DNA from: Sulfitobacter sp. DFL-14
Lineage (GTDB): Bacteria; Pseudomonadota; Alphaproteobacteria; Rhodobacterales; Rhodobacteraceae
Assembly (NCBI RefSeq): GCF_003335585.1
Contig: NZ_QBFD01000046.1
Span: forward strand, 648,679-712,678
DNA length: 64,000 bases
Direction of reading: 5' to 3'
In this document: positions 52,431 through 62,158 of the stretch, one piece after another
Layout: each line of letters starts with the position of its first letter
Numbering within the stretch: the stretch's first letter is position 1
Made by a program: the position numbers and the translations under genes
The notes under the pieces: generated by a model
What the model saw: the letters and a program-made list of their open reading frames with translations, nothing else
Database searches by the model: none
Told to the model about the DNA's origin: nothing

Positions 52431-55400
52431 CTATATAGGAAAACTGATTTTCAGGCTAAGTCCCTCTGGAGCGAAAGTGGTTTCTAACGTGCCATTCAAC
52501 TGCTGTTCGACCTGACCCTCCATCAAAACGTATCCAAAGCCTTTTTGTTCCGGCTCTTGTGTTTGGGGTCCATCCCGTTCTGTCCATTCCAAAGACAGTT
52601 GGTTCTCTCCCGCCTGCCACCGCACGTCCAGTGTGCCACGGGCGCTCGACAAGGCGCCGTATTTGACAGCATTGGTGGCGAGTTCGTGGATGACCATGCT
52701 GATCGCCAGGGTCTGTGCCGGTTTCAGTTCGACATTCGGACCGCTGATCTGGATGCGTTCGCTTTTGAACGGCGCCAGTTCTTCCTGAATTATGTCGCGG
52801 ACCCCGACTGTTGTCCAAGAGCGTTCGGACAGCAAAGAATAGGCGCGTGCCATCCCGTGCAGGCGATTGGTCAGGGCGCTCAAAACATCGGAATCGACAC
52901 CTTTGCCACGCATGGAGGTTCTGACGATGGTGATGATGACCGCCAGCATGTTTTTGACGCGGTGGTTCAGCTCGGCAATCAGAACTTTCTGATGCTCTTC
53001 GGCCTGCGCAAGCGAGGTGATATCAACCAGCGTGACGACGGCACCCTCAACGATGTCATTTTCGGCCAGATAGGGGGTGATCCGCACCAGATAATGGGTC
53101 TGGTGTTCCGCGCGCGAAAGCCGATGTTCATAGATCGAGCCGGTCTCGAACACCTCGCGGATATGATCGCGCAGTTCGGGATAATCGCCGACGCTGGCCA
53201 GTTCCGGAAGCGGGCGACCGATGTCTGCGACCCTCAGATGGAACAGCTCTGCGGCGGCAGGCGTGAAATTGCGTATGACAAGATCCGCATCCAAAAATAC
53301 CGTCGCGATCTGGGTGGCATCGAACAGGTTGCGCAAATCGGAATTGGCACGATCAAGCTCTTCGATCTTGCCGTTAAGCTCGGCGTTGATGGTATTCAGT
53401 TCTTCATTGAGTGACTGCATTTCCTCTTTCGAGGCTTCCAGTTCCTCGTTGGTCGATTGCGATTCTTCGTTGACCGAAACCAGCTCTTCGTTCGAAGACT
53501 TCAATTCTTCAAGGGCAGTCTCATATTCCTCGATAGTGGATTGCAAGCGTTCGCGCATCTCTCGCAATTCATGTTCGGCGGCTTCGTCACGACGCTTGTC
53601 TTCTGTCGGCTCGCCCGTAGCTGGGGGGGCCGTTTCGCCAGGCAGGAAGAAGACGATAAACAGGCGCTCACGCACGCTCGTCCCCCGCAGCGGCTCAACC
53701 TTCAGCTTTAACCGCTGCACCTCTCCAGAGGGCAAGGTGATCAACACATTATGCCGTTCTACAGAACGCTGCTTTTCAACGGCCTGACGCAGCGCGGCGC
53801 GCAATTCCAGCCGCAAATCGCGCGGCACCATTTCCAAAAGTTGACGCGTCGGTGCGCCACGGGGCAGCTCAAGAAAGCCGCCCGTTCCACCCGAGACAAA
53901 AACAACCTCGCCATCTTCGCGCACAACAGCATGGGCAGGCGTGTGCCGCTCCAGAATGTGTCGCTCAACCTTGTGCCGCAATTGGGCATCCGACAGCTCC
54001 TCGTGTGAGCCAGCGACAGAGCTTTTGTCGGATGTGATCCGTTGCAGCATACTGCTTGGGTTCCAGCGGCGGTCGCCGCGATCCCTGGCTTGAAAGATGC
54101 GGCTTTTCTTGTTGGTTGTGTGAAACAGGTCGCCGTACTGGTTGATGCTTTCAGAGGTTCCAAGAAACAGATAGCCGTCGGGCTTCAGCGCATAGTGGAA
54201 GGTCGGTAGAACTTGCCGTTGAAGGTCAGCGCCGAAATAGATCAGCAGATTGCGGCACGACACCAGATCCATGCGCGAAAAGGGCGGATCGCTGATAACA
54301 TTGTGAGGCGAGAAAATGCACATCTCGCGCACCTTCTTGTTGACCACATAGCTGGCTCCGTCACGATCAAAATGACGCGCCAGCCGTTCCGGGCTGACCT
54401 GACGCAACAATTGTTCGGGATAGCGACCCTGACGGGCCACGGCGAGGGCAGGGTCATCAATGTCAGTGGCGAAAATCTTCACCGGGGGGGCAATCGATTC
54501 CCGGTCAAGATATTCCCGGATAAGGATGGCCAGAGAATAAACCTCTTCGCCCGTGGTACAGGCAGGCACCCAAACCCGGATCGGATTGAGTGAATCACGG
54601 TTTTCGCAGATTTTTGGAATGACGATTTCTTCAAGTGCGTTAAACGCATCCAAATCGCGGAAAAAGTTCGTGACGCTGATCAGAAGATCACGAAAAAGCG
54701 CAGAAACCTCATCGCTGTCGTCTCGCAGCAGCGCGCTATAGGATTCCAAATCATCAATCTGGCGCACTTGCATACGACGCGCCACACGGCGAAAGAAAGT
54801 CTTGCTTTTGTAGCCGGAAAAGTCGTGGCCGGATTGGTCCCGCAAGATATCGGATATGGTCGACTGAATTTCGGAAGGGGAGGCTTCACGGTCTCCCTGG
54901 GCCGCAAGAACAAGCGCGTCCAATGTGGACCGGCCATCGCGGATATCTACCAGCTTCGCCGCCATCTCTGACGCTGGCAACGCAAAATCGACGAATCCGC
55001 TCGCGATCGCGCTCTGGGGCATTTCGGAATTAAGCGGTGGCTCGCCATCCGCGACTTGCGCAAAGGTAAGGCCGCCGTGTTCCTTGATAACCTTGACCCC
55101 AAGCGTGCCGTCGCCGTCGCCGCCGGACAACACGATGGCGACGGCGTTTTCCTTCTGGTCTTCGGCCAACGAGCTGAAAAAAATGTCGATGGGCTTATGT
55201 TCGCGGCTTCCTGCGGGGATTTTTTTCAGCTGCAACCGCCCGTCTTCGACCAGCAAAAAGCTTTGCTCGGGCATGACATAGACGGTGTCCGCTTCAATTC
55301 TATCGCCGGTTATTGCGATTTTTACGGTTAGGTCCGTCTGTCGTTCCAGCACCCTGTGCAGATGGCTTTCCCGATCCGGATTAAGATGGGTTACAACAAT

Positions 55401-55508
55401 CACGGCTATGCCGCTTTGCGACGGTAGCGCGCGAAAAAACTGCGAAAGCGCGCTGATGCCACCGGCTGAGGCACCAATTCCGACGAAGAGGGGCTTATCT
55501 GTGTTCAT
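52431..55508 (-). CDS. CheB-CheR-PAS-HWE histidine kinase fusion
   Basis: This 1025-residue protein begins with a CheB methylesterase domain (catalytic Ser in GIGASAGGISAL, His in VVTHLNPD, Asp in SGGDGDGTLG). A CheR methyltransferase domain follows (VPACTTGEEVYSLAIL for SAM). Then come a long Glu/Leu coiled coil (about 640-735), a PAS domain (FDATQIATVFLDADLVIRNF) and a C-terminal HWE-type kinase (ELNHRVKNMLAVI; VIHELATNAVKYGALS). Such fusions are found in alphaproteobacterial stress signalling. The ATG at 55508 is the best choice from the domain start, although its ribosome binding site is poor. Confidence 0.9.
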   Translation of the reverse strand: MNTDKPLFVGIGASAGGISALSQFFRALPSQSGIAVIVVTHLNPDRESHLHRVLERQTDLTVKIAITGDRIEADTVYVMPEQSFLLVEDGRLQLKKIPAGSREHKPIDIFFSSLAEDQKENAVAIVLSGGDGDGTLGVKVIKEHGGLTFAQVADGEPPLNSEMPQSAIASGFVDFALPASEMAAKLVDIRDGRSTLDALVLAAQGDREASPSEIQSTISDILRDQSGHDFSGYKSKTFFRRVARRMQVRQIDDLESYSALLRDDSDEVSALFRDLLISVTNFFRDLDAFNALEEIVIPKICENRDSLNPIRVWVPACTTGEEVYSLAILIREYLDRESIAPPVKIFATDIDDPALAVARQGRYPEQLLRQVSPERLARHFDRDGASYVVNKKVREMCIFSPHNVISDPPFSRMDLVSCRNLLIYFGADLQRQVLPTFHYALKPDGYLFLGTSESINQYGDLFHTTNKKSRIFQARDRGDRRWNPSSMLQRITSDKSSVAGSHEELSDAQLRHKVERHILERHTPAHAVVREDGEVVFVSGGTGGFLELPRGAPTRQLLEMVPRDLRLELRAALRQAVEKQRSVERHNVLITLPSGEVQRLKLKVEPLRGTSVRERLFIVFFLPGETAPPATGEPTEDKRRDEAAEHELREMRERLQSTIEEYETALEELKSSNEELVSVNEESQSTNEELEASKEEMQSLNEELNTINAELNGKIEELDRANSDLRNLFDATQIATVFLDADLVIRNFTPAAAELFHLRVADIGRPLPELASVGDYPELRDHIREVFETGSIYEHRLSRAEHQTHYLVRITPYLAENDIVEGAVVTLVDITSLAQAEEHQKVLIAELNHRVKNMLAVIITIVRTSMRGKGVDSDVLSALTNRLHGMARAYSLLSERSWTTVGVRDIIQEELAPFKSERIQISGPNVELKPAQTLAISMVIHELATNAVKYGALSSARGTLDVRWQAGENQLSLEWTERDGPQTQEPEQKGFGYVLMEGQVEQQLNGTLETTFAPEGLSLKISFPI

Positions 55509-55741
55509 GCGAAAAGAGTACGGACCTGTGGGTGGGAAATCCATAGAAGTTGTTGCAGATGTGATGTGCGGGTCGGTTAGATTGTTGCCTGACCATGCCG
55601 AACGCACCGGAACCCTTTGGCTGTGTACGAAGTTGCTCTTGCGACACCTTTTGCAGGTGCCGGGCGTTTACCGTTCCAGTTGATCTCACGCATCTGGGAG
55701 GGTGATCCGCAGATGAAGCCAATGAGATGAAGGTGAAAAAA

Positions 55742-55927
55742 ATGCCTGCGAAATCCAAAGCACAACAAAAAGCAGCCGGAATGGCCCTATCGGCCAAGCG
55801 CGGCGAAACAAACAAAAGCGCGCTGGAGGGTGCTGCGCGCGAGATGTACGACACGATGTCCGAGGACGAGCTGGAGGAGATGGCTTCGACCCCGCGCAAG
55901 GGCAAGCCTGAACATGACAGCGACTGA
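55742..55927 (+). CDS. DUF3008 small protein
   Basis: This 61-residue basic, charged protein reads MPAKSKAQQKAAGMALSAKR and then EMYDTMSEDELEEMAST, the DUF3008 pattern. The family is common in rhizobia and roseobacters and linked to stress, but its function is unknown. It lies five bases before the topoisomerase IB gene. A weak GGAAC-N17-AGTT motif (55609-55634) is too far and too degenerate to call. Confidence 0.8.
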   Translation: MPAKSKAQQKAAGMALSAKRGETNKSALEGAAREMYDTMSEDELEEMASTPRKGKPEHDSD

Positions 55928-55932
55928 GCACG

Positions 55933-56934
55933 ATGGCGGAGTCCCAGCATGCCAGGCTGATCTATTATCCCGACGACCGCCCCGGCATCAGCCGAAGAAG
56001 ACGCGGGCGCGGGTTCAGCTATCACCTGCCTGACGGCTCACTGATCCGCGATACGAACGAACGTGCGCGCATCGCCGCCATTGCCGTTCCACCCGCCTAC
56101 AAGGCAGTCTGGATCACCCCCAAGCCGTTGGGACATTTACAAGCCACCGGACGCGACGCCAAAGGGCGCAAGCAATACCTCTACCACGCAGCTTGGGCAG
56201 AACAACGCGCACAGCAGAAATACGATGGCCTTGCTGCCTTTGGACGTATGCTGCCACGGTTGCGCGCGCGCATCGCCACTGGGCTGCGCACATCCAAAGG
56301 ATCACACGATCTGGCGCTGGCGGCGGTGCTGGCCTTGCTTGATCGTGCCGCCTTGCGCATCGGCAACGAGGATTATGCCCGCGAGAATGGCAGCTATGGC
56401 GCCACAACCCTGCTGGGAAAACACGTCCGTTTCGACGCTAACGGCATCACGCTCGAGTTTCCGGGCAAGCATGGCACGCCGGTTCTGTGCCATCTTCACG
56501 GCCCGCGTTTGCAGCGCGCCCTGCACAAGATACACGACCTGCCCGGGGCCGAGCTGATTACATGGACGGATGAAAACGGTGACTCCCACCCACTGCGCTC
56601 AGAAGACGTGAACACATACCTCGCCGAGGTCTGCGGAGAAGGCACCAGCGCCAAAACCTTTCGCACCTGGAATGGCACGCTTGCGGCGTTTTCCGTCGCC
56701 AGGCAGCACGAGGGCACCTTGAACATCACCGATATGACAGAGGCCGCGGCAGAGCGACTTTGCAACACGCCTGCAATCGCGCGCTCAAGCTATATCCATC
56801 CGCAGGTGATCTCACTTGCCGAGAAGTCAGAAGATGAACGTGCCCGTTGCCTGAACGCGCTGCGCCCGCCCGGCATCAGCCGGTTGCGCGCACATGAAAA
56901 CCAGCTGATCGCCTTCCTTGAACAGGCCGGATAA
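55933..56934 (+). CDS. DNA topoisomerase IB
   Basis: This 333-residue protein is a bacterial, poxvirus-like type IB topoisomerase. It relaxes supercoils through a 3'-phosphotyrosine. The active-site set is visible: Arg142 (LRIGNEDYARENGSYG), Lys179 region (FPGKHG), K241-x-FRTWNGT and Tyr287 in RSSYIHP. It is separate from the essential TopA. Roseobacters and rhizobia often carry it near stress genes. It is cotranscribed with DUF3008. Confidence 0.93.
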   Translation: MAESQHARLIYYPDDRPGISRRRRGRGFSYHLPDGSLIRDTNERARIAAIAVPPAYKAVWITPKPLGHLQATGRDAKGRKQYLYHAAWAEQRAQQKYDGLAAFGRMLPRLRARIATGLRTSKGSHDLALAAVLALLDRAALRIGNEDYARENGSYGATTLLGKHVRFDANGITLEFPGKHGTPVLCHLHGPRLQRALHKIHDLPGAELITWTDENGDSHPLRSEDVNTYLAEVCGEGTSAKTFRTWNGTLAAFSVARQHEGTLNITDMTEAAAERLCNTPAIARSSYIHPQVISLAEKSEDERARCLNALRPPGISRLRAHENQLIAFLEQAG

Positions 56935-56943
56935 GTCGCACAG

Positions 56944-56962
56944 CTTAGGGTCTGGACCCTAG
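56944..56962. repeat. Left copy of a 19-bp inverted repeat
   Basis: CTTAGGGTCTGGACCCTAG, itself palindromic (TAGGGTC-TG-GACCCTA). Its reverse complement recurs at 62633-62651 with one mismatch. It lies ten bases after the topoisomerase stop codon. Confidence 0.7.
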
Positions 56963-56986
56963 TCCGGCGCGTGAAGAGCCGCAGGC

Positions 56987-58762
56987 TTACAGTTCGGCCT
57001 CCCAATGACGGGACAGGCGCATGGCACCGTTGACAATACCCACCATGGAATATGTCTGCGGAAAGTTGCCCCACCCCTCACCAGTGGCAAAGGACGTGTC
57101 TTCCGACATCAGACCCAGATGGTTTCGGGCCTCCAGCAATTCCTCGAACAGTGCGCGCGCCTCTTCCAGCCGCCCGATCCGCGCCAGCGCGTCGATCCGC
57201 CAGAATGCACAAACGTTGAACCCCACCTCGGGCAGGCCGAAATCATCCGCTTCCTCGTAACGCAGCATGAAGGGACCACGGCCCAGCACCTCTGACAATG
57301 TGTTCACCGTTGCCACGAACCTGGGGTCGTCGGACGGCAGAAAACCGACCTCTCCCATCAACAGCACACTGGCATCCAGCGTGCTGCCACCAAAACTTTC
57401 GACAAAGGCCTGCCGTTCGTCCGACCAGGCGTTTTTCAGGATCTTTTCACGAATGATCCCAGCCCGATCCGACCAGTACCGGGCCTTGTCATCCAGGTTC
57501 AGATGACGCGCGATCTTGCCCAGCCGGTCACAGGCCGCCCAGCACATCAGCGAAGACGAGGTGTGAATGCGCGCGCGGGTCCGCAGCTCCCAGATGCCCG
57601 CATCGGGCTGGTCATGCATGGCCCATGCCTGTTCGCCCAGCGGCTCAAGACTCTCGAACGCCGTCCACCCTGTATTGAGCGACAGCCGGTGGTCGAAAAA
57701 CGCAGGTGCTGCCCCAAGGATGATGTTGCCATAGGTGTCATGCTGAAAATGCTCGTGGGCCTGGTTGCCGATCCGCACCGGTCCCATGCCTTTGTACCCT
57801 TGCAAGCTGGCAGAGGTGCGTTCGGTCAGGGCGGCCTCCAGACCGACACCCAGCACCGGCTGGATGTGGCCACCTTTGGCGTCTGCGACAACGTTCATCA
57901 GCCATTCAAAGTAGTGCTCCAGCGTGCGTGTCGCGGCCAGACTGTTCAACGCCCGCACGGTGAAAAACGCATCCCTGACCCAGCAATACCGATAATCCCA
58001 GTTGCGCCCGCTGTTGGGGGCTTCTGGCAACGACGTGGTAATCGCCGCAACAACGCCGCCGGTCGGCTCATAGCTGCACAGTTTCAACGTGATGGCGGCA
58101 CGGATCACCGCCTCTTGCCATTCGAAGGGAACGGCCAGCCGCTGAACCCAGCGTCGCCAGTACCCCAGGGTATTATTGTAAAAATCTGTCCCGATCTCGG
58201 CCGGGTTGTCGGCCAGTGTCTCATCGGGCCCAAGAACAAAGGTCAATGTGCGTTCCAGGTTGATCAGACGTTCATCGAGTACATGATCAATCGGCGCATC
58301 CGTCGTCATACGCAGGGTCTGGCCCGCGCCCGAGAAACGCACATGGTTCGATCCGCGCGTGACTGTCGGCGCGGTCTCTCCCCAGTTGAACCTTGGCTTT
58401 ACCCGGATTCGCACCCTGGGCGAACCTACAAGGCGACGCAGTCGGCGGATCAGCATTTGCGGGCGAAAATTGCGCCCGTTTGCCTGAAATCGGGGGCAGA
58501 AATCGACAATTTCCACCGCACCGGCATCGCCGCGCAGCACCGTTTTCAAAACCGCCGAGTTGGTTTCATAACTCTGTTCGACGGTGGTCATCCCTTCCAT
58601 CTCTACGGCGAAAACCCCGTCGCCGCTGGACCCTGCACCATGTCCCAACAACCCGTGAAACACCGGATCTCCGTCAATCCGTGGCAGACAGAACCAGTTG
58701 ATGGCCCCCACACGATCCACGAGGGCCGCAACCGTGCAATTTCCAATGACACCCAGATCCAT
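56987..58762 (-). CDS. GH15 glucoamylase/trehalase-like glycosidase
   Basis: This 591-residue protein is a glycoside hydrolase family 15 member of the bacterial glucoamylase/trehalase type. It begins MDLGVIGNCTVAALVDRVGA and has the core motif NWDYRYCWVRDAFFTVRAL and EEADDFGLPEVGFNVCAFW in the (alpha/alpha)6 barrel. No signal peptide is seen, so it acts in the cytoplasm. The ATG at 58762 is chosen by the family N-terminus; the frame's upward extension is not real. It lies 19 bases after otsB, in one operon, so it may recycle trehalose or related glucans. Confidence 0.9.
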   Translation of the reverse strand: MDLGVIGNCTVAALVDRVGAINWFCLPRIDGDPVFHGLLGHGAGSSGDGVFAVEMEGMTTVEQSYETNSAVLKTVLRGDAGAVEIVDFCPRFQANGRNFRPQMLIRRLRRLVGSPRVRIRVKPRFNWGETAPTVTRGSNHVRFSGAGQTLRMTTDAPIDHVLDERLINLERTLTFVLGPDETLADNPAEIGTDFYNNTLGYWRRWVQRLAVPFEWQEAVIRAAITLKLCSYEPTGGVVAAITTSLPEAPNSGRNWDYRYCWVRDAFFTVRALNSLAATRTLEHYFEWLMNVVADAKGGHIQPVLGVGLEAALTERTSASLQGYKGMGPVRIGNQAHEHFQHDTYGNIILGAAPAFFDHRLSLNTGWTAFESLEPLGEQAWAMHDQPDAGIWELRTRARIHTSSSLMCWAACDRLGKIARHLNLDDKARYWSDRAGIIREKILKNAWSDERQAFVESFGGSTLDASVLLMGEVGFLPSDDPRFVATVNTLSEVLGRGPFMLRYEEADDFGLPEVGFNVCAFWRIDALARIGRLEEARALFEELLEARNHLGLMSEDTSFATGEGWGNFPQTYSMVGIVNGAMRLSRHWEAEL

Positions 58763-58781
58763 GAAACTCTCTCTTGTCTTG

Positions 58782-59525
58782 TTACGCCAACAGGGACGCC
58801 AGCCAGTCGCCAAAGGCCGGGACTGATGCCAACCTGTATCTGGCGACGGTCGCCCCCTCTCCGATCTTAATGCCCATCCCGCCTTGCGCTTGTGCGGCCC
58901 TGAACCCGTCCTCGTCCGTGACATCATCGCCAACCATCACGGGCAACCGCCCCTTGAACGGCGCAGTGCGGGAAAAACGGGCAATCGCCGTGCCCTTGTC
59001 AAATGCGGCCAGCGTCAGCTCGCTCACCATTTTGCCGTGCAAGGCGCGCAATTCGGAAGCGGACCTGGCCATTGTCTCGATCAGCATCCGGCAGGCGTCT
59101 GCGTGCTGCGGGGCTGTGCGATAATGCAGCGCCACCGCCGTCGGCTTGGGCTCTACCAGCAAACCTTTGGGTTCGGCGAACCGGCCAATCTCGTCGGCTG
59201 CCGCCCGAAGTGTGGCAAGCGGCACTTGCGATATCGGGGTTTCCCCCGCCCCGCGCAGTTCCGCCCCATGCGATCCCGACGCCCGCAGCGTCAGGGGCGC
59301 CAGTATGCGGTCGACCTCGGCAAGCGACCGACCCGATACAATGGCGACCGCCCCGTCGGTTGCGTCACTCAGACGGACCAGCAGATCGCGGGTGGCCTGC
59401 GGAACCGCAGCCTGTTCCGGCTGTTCGGCAATGGGGGCCAGGGTGCCATCCAGATCCAGATAGAACGCATGATGGCAACACTGGATATAAGGGGGCGCAT
59501 TCGGTTGAGTCATGGTGAAGGTCAT
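58782..59525 (-). CDS. otsB: Trehalose-6-phosphate phosphatase
   Basis: This 247-residue HAD phosphatase is OtsB, which dephosphorylates trehalose-6-phosphate. It has the DLDGTLAP nucleophile motif, AIVSGRSLAEVD, GSHGAE and the VGDDVTDEDGF acidic motif. The start may be the ATG at 59525, with GGAAAA before it, or at 59513. It is divergent from otsA and followed by the GH15 gene. Confidence 0.93.
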   Translation of the reverse strand: MTFTMTQPNAPPYIQCCHHAFYLDLDGTLAPIAEQPEQAAVPQATRDLLVRLSDATDGAVAIVSGRSLAEVDRILAPLTLRASGSHGAELRGAGETPISQVPLATLRAAADEIGRFAEPKGLLVEPKPTAVALHYRTAPQHADACRMLIETMARSASELRALHGKMVSELTLAAFDKGTAIARFSRTAPFKGRLPVMVGDDVTDEDGFRAAQAQGGMGIKIGEGATVARYRLASVPAFGDWLASLLA

Positions 59526-59758
59526 TTTTCCGACAGAGGCGTTCAGCGGCATCGACCCGTTTCAACCTATGGCACACCAGATGGATTTCAATGATCGTAA
59601 CATGGAACCGCCCAAACCGGCATTTTGCGGCGGATGACGTGCCGCAATAAGGGTGCAGTTTGGGAACATTCGGCGGATTTGTCGATTTATCTATTAGAAA
59701 CACCAAACCGCCTTGCCCAAGGCTGGCAGGGGCGATCCGCACAACGGGACCTTAAGAC

Positions 59759-61162
59759 ATGGCCGAAAGACTAATAGTTGTTTCCAACCGTATCCCCACC
59801 GATGCCGAACCGGCCGGAGGACTGGTTTTTGCCCTGCATGAAACCCTCAAGAAAACGGGAGGCATCTGGATCGGGGCGCATCCCAACCTGAGCGACACGA
59901 ACACCATCGGTCTGCAAACGCTTGCCGAACAAGACGGATACACGCGGCTTTCATTCAGCCTGACACATAATGACCACGAAAACTTTTATCTCGGGTTTTC
60001 CAATTCAGTGCTCTGGCCAATGTGCCACCGTCGCGGCGATCTTGTTCAGCTCAACCGAGAATTCGAAGAAGGCTACGCCCGCGTCAATGCGCGGCTGGCC
60101 CGCCAGATGAAAGAAATCCTGCGCCCCGATGATCAGATCTGGGTCCATGATTATCACTTTTTCCCGCTGGCCGCAGAATTGCGCAAGCTTGGCCATCACG
60201 GGAAAATCGGTTTTTTCCTGCATATTCCATTTCCCGCACTGGGCGATCTGAGTGCCCTTCCCCTGCGGGCCGATCTTGCAAGGTGGCTGGCCCAATACGA
60301 TCTTATTGGTCTGCAAACGCGCAACGATGTCGCGCGTTGTCTGGAAATGTACCGCGCCGATAAAAACGCTGAGCTTATGTTCGATGGCACCATCAAATTC
60401 GGTGACCGCATTGCCGGTCTGCGGTCCTTTCCCATCGGCATTGACGTGGACGCATTTGTCAAAGCGGCCTCCAAACCCTTCGACACGGCAAAGCTGGGGG
60501 TCGGCCTGACGCACGATCTGGTGATCGGCGTGGACCGACTGGATTATTCCAAGGGCCTGCCCAACAGGTTTCGTGCCTTTGGTCATTTCCTTGAAGCAAG
60601 ACAAGACAAATCCCGCCGCGCCAGTTTGCTGCAAATAGCACCCCCAACGCGCGAAGAGGTTCCCGCTTATCGCCAGATCCGGCTGGAACTCGAAGAGCTG
60701 ACCGGGCGACTGAACGGTGAAAATGCCGAACTTGACTGGACACCGTTGCGATACATCCATCGCAACATTGATCGCAATCTGCTTGCTCAGCTGTTTCGCT
60801 ACGCGCGGGTGGGATTGGTCACACCATTTGCCGACGGCATGAACCTGGTCGCGAAAGAATATATTGCGGCACAGGATCCCGAAGATCCCGGTGTGCTGAT
60901 CCTGTCGCGCATGGCCGGGGCCGCCGAAGAACTGACCGAGGCTTTGCTGGTCAACCCATATGACGTTGAAGAAATGAGCGACGCCCTCGCCCAGGCGCTC
61001 GACATGCCGCTGGCGCAGCGAAAACACCGTTACGCGGGCTGTATGGAACGTGTCAGGGCAACCGATGTCAGCCGTTGGAGCGAAAGTTTTCTGACGGCCC
61101 TCGCGGCCCGCCCCCCCGCATTGGTCATTCCGACAGCCAAAATCTCAGGTGCTGTTGGATAG
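59759..61162 (+). CDS. otsA: Trehalose-6-phosphate synthase
   Basis: This 467-residue GT20 enzyme makes trehalose-6-phosphate from UDP-glucose and glucose-6-phosphate. Visible family blocks are VVSNRIPT, WVHDYHFFPLAAELR, GFFLHIPFPA, GVDRLDYSKGLPNRFRAF and VTPFADGMNLVAKEYIAAQ. The ribosome binding site is weak. The intergenic region with otsB lacks a convincing EcfG motif. Confidence 0.94.
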   Translation: MAERLIVVSNRIPTDAEPAGGLVFALHETLKKTGGIWIGAHPNLSDTNTIGLQTLAEQDGYTRLSFSLTHNDHENFYLGFSNSVLWPMCHRRGDLVQLNREFEEGYARVNARLARQMKEILRPDDQIWVHDYHFFPLAAELRKLGHHGKIGFFLHIPFPALGDLSALPLRADLARWLAQYDLIGLQTRNDVARCLEMYRADKNAELMFDGTIKFGDRIAGLRSFPIGIDVDAFVKAASKPFDTAKLGVGLTHDLVIGVDRLDYSKGLPNRFRAFGHFLEARQDKSRRASLLQIAPPTREEVPAYRQIRLELEELTGRLNGENAELDWTPLRYIHRNIDRNLLAQLFRYARVGLVTPFADGMNLVAKEYIAAQDPEDPGVLILSRMAGAAEELTEALLVNPYDVEEMSDALAQALDMPLAQRKHRYAGCMERVRATDVSRWSESFLTALAARPPALVIPTAKISGAVG

Positions 61163-61186
61163 CCCACAGTGGGCCAGAGCCTGGTT

Positions 61187-61342
61187 TCATTTATCAACAG
61201 ATACCTTACGAGGAGTTTTTTTAGGGTTCTTCCTGTCAAACTCTTCAGGATCATGCGCGCCACCCTCGTGATCGCTCTGACTGTTCTGGCGATCGCTCTG
61301 CGGGGGGCGTTTTTCACGGGCTGCCTTGGGATCGTTTGGCAT
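61187..61342 (-). CDS. Small hydrophilic protein, 51 residues
   Basis: A strong GCAGGAG site seven bases before the ATG at 61342 opens a 51-codon frame. It begins MPNDPKAAREKRPPQSDRQN and ends KKTPRKVSVDK, and is almost entirely polar (Lys, Arg, Asp, Gln, Pro). It starts 18 bases after the preceding gene and would be the last of five small genes. Length, disorder-like composition and the operon suggest a stress-protection or regulatory protein, but I know no family. Confidence 0.6.
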   Translation of the reverse strand: MPNDPKAAREKRPPQSDRQNSQSDHEGGAHDPEEFDRKNPKKTPRKVSVDK

Positions 61343-61360
61343 GTATACTCTCCTGCAACG

Positions 61361-61675
61361 TCAATAATTCCCGGGCGGATCACTGGCCGGAAAGGACTCG
61401 TCGCTTTCCTCGTCCTCCAACGTCCACGTCCGGGGCGGGTTACGCATCTGTTCGGGTCCGGCATTGCGCACCTGCATTTCGTCGGCATCCTCCTCCGCGT
61501 CGGACGGCAATTCGCCGGGTTGCTTCGTGTCCAGATCTTCCTGAGCATTGGCGTTAACATCCACACGATGCCGCCCCGCCGGATCAATCTGTTGAGCGGA
61601 CTGGTTAATCGTGTTTCCGTCACGCCGCAGCTCTTCGGTCGGAATGATGACCTTCTTCTCACTTTTGTCTGACAT
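61361..61675 (-). CDS. Small acidic protein with FPASDPP ending
   Basis: This 104-residue protein is very hydrophilic and acidic and ends EESDESFPASDPPGNY. The E-S-F-P-A-S-D-P-P tail recurs in small uncharacterised alphaproteobacterial proteins. An AAGGA site precedes the ATG. It follows the membrane protein gene by 40 bases in the PRC/BON operon. Function unknown. Confidence 0.75.
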   Translation of the reverse strand: MSDKSEKKVIIPTEELRRDGNTINQSAQQIDPAGRHRVDVNANAQEDLDTKQPGELPSDAEEDADEMQVRNAGPEQMRNPPRTWTLEDEESDESFPASDPPGNY

Positions 61676-61715
61676 AACATTTCCTTTACGTAGGGCTTAA
61701 AAAAGCCGACTCAGT

Positions 61716-61976
61716 TCAGTTTTCGACTTCAACTTCGGGATCATCCGACGCCATCTTTTGCGTCGGCGCATCGTCAGGCACTTCCACATCTCCCTCGCGG
61801 TATTCAGCGGGAGTCGTACTTTTACCGTGTCCATCGACAGTGGGCGCAGTTACGAACAGTTCAACAATCCAGTACAGAATAAGCGCGACACCAAGCACGG
61901 AAACGACGCCTATCCCGATCAAAGGTCCACGATGACGACGCTTTTGTTTTTTCAGGTTTGTATCGGGCGGGCTCAT
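61716..61976 (-). CDS. Small single-pass membrane protein
   Basis: This 86-residue protein has a basic N-terminus (KKQKRRHRG), one membrane helix (LIGIGVVSVLGVALILYWIV) and an acidic tail. The charge pattern predicts a periplasmic C-terminus. Its ATG overlaps the BON gene stop. No family is known to me; the operon suggests an envelope stress role. Confidence 0.75.
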   Translation of the reverse strand: MSPPDTNLKKQKRRHRGPLIGIGVVSVLGVALILYWIVELFVTAPTVDGHGKSTTPAEYREGDVEVPDDAPTQKMASDDPEVEVEN

Positions 61977-62158
61977 AAAATTTTCCTCTCAAGATTGAGA
62001 AATCGCTCGGCTGTACGTGCGACGGTCCCGGCGCGTTCCAGTTCGTCCTTGGACGACAACGTACCGGTCAATTTCACCTTGGCATCGGCAACCTCTATCG
62101 TGATTTCCGACGCATCTACGCCTTGATCGTCGTCAAGCCGCCCTTGGCAATTGCTCAC
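61973..62158 (-). CDS. BON-domain small protein
   Basis: This 61-residue protein is essentially one BON domain: DASEITIEVADAKVKLTGTL, then ERAGTVARTAERFLNLERKI. BON domains bind membranes or lipids and occur in OsmY-like stress proteins. There is no signal peptide. It overlaps both neighbours by ATGA. Confidence 0.75.
   Translation of the reverse strand: MSNCQGRLDDDQGVDASEITIEVADAKVKLTGTLSSKDELERAGTVARTAERFLNLERKIL

Noticed and set aside
55609..55634. GGAAC-N17-AGTT ahead of the DUF3008 gene
   Set aside because: The -10 is a mismatch, the spacing is long and it lies over 100 bases from the start codon.
59526..59758. EcfG promoter between otsB and otsA
   Set aside because: Two GGAAC boxes occur on the plus strand, but neither has nGTT at 16 or 17 bases.
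61030..61680. 216-codon minus-strand frame over otsA and the small stress genes
   Set aside because: It overlaps better-supported genes with ribosome binding sites in another frame; it is an out-of-frame shadow.
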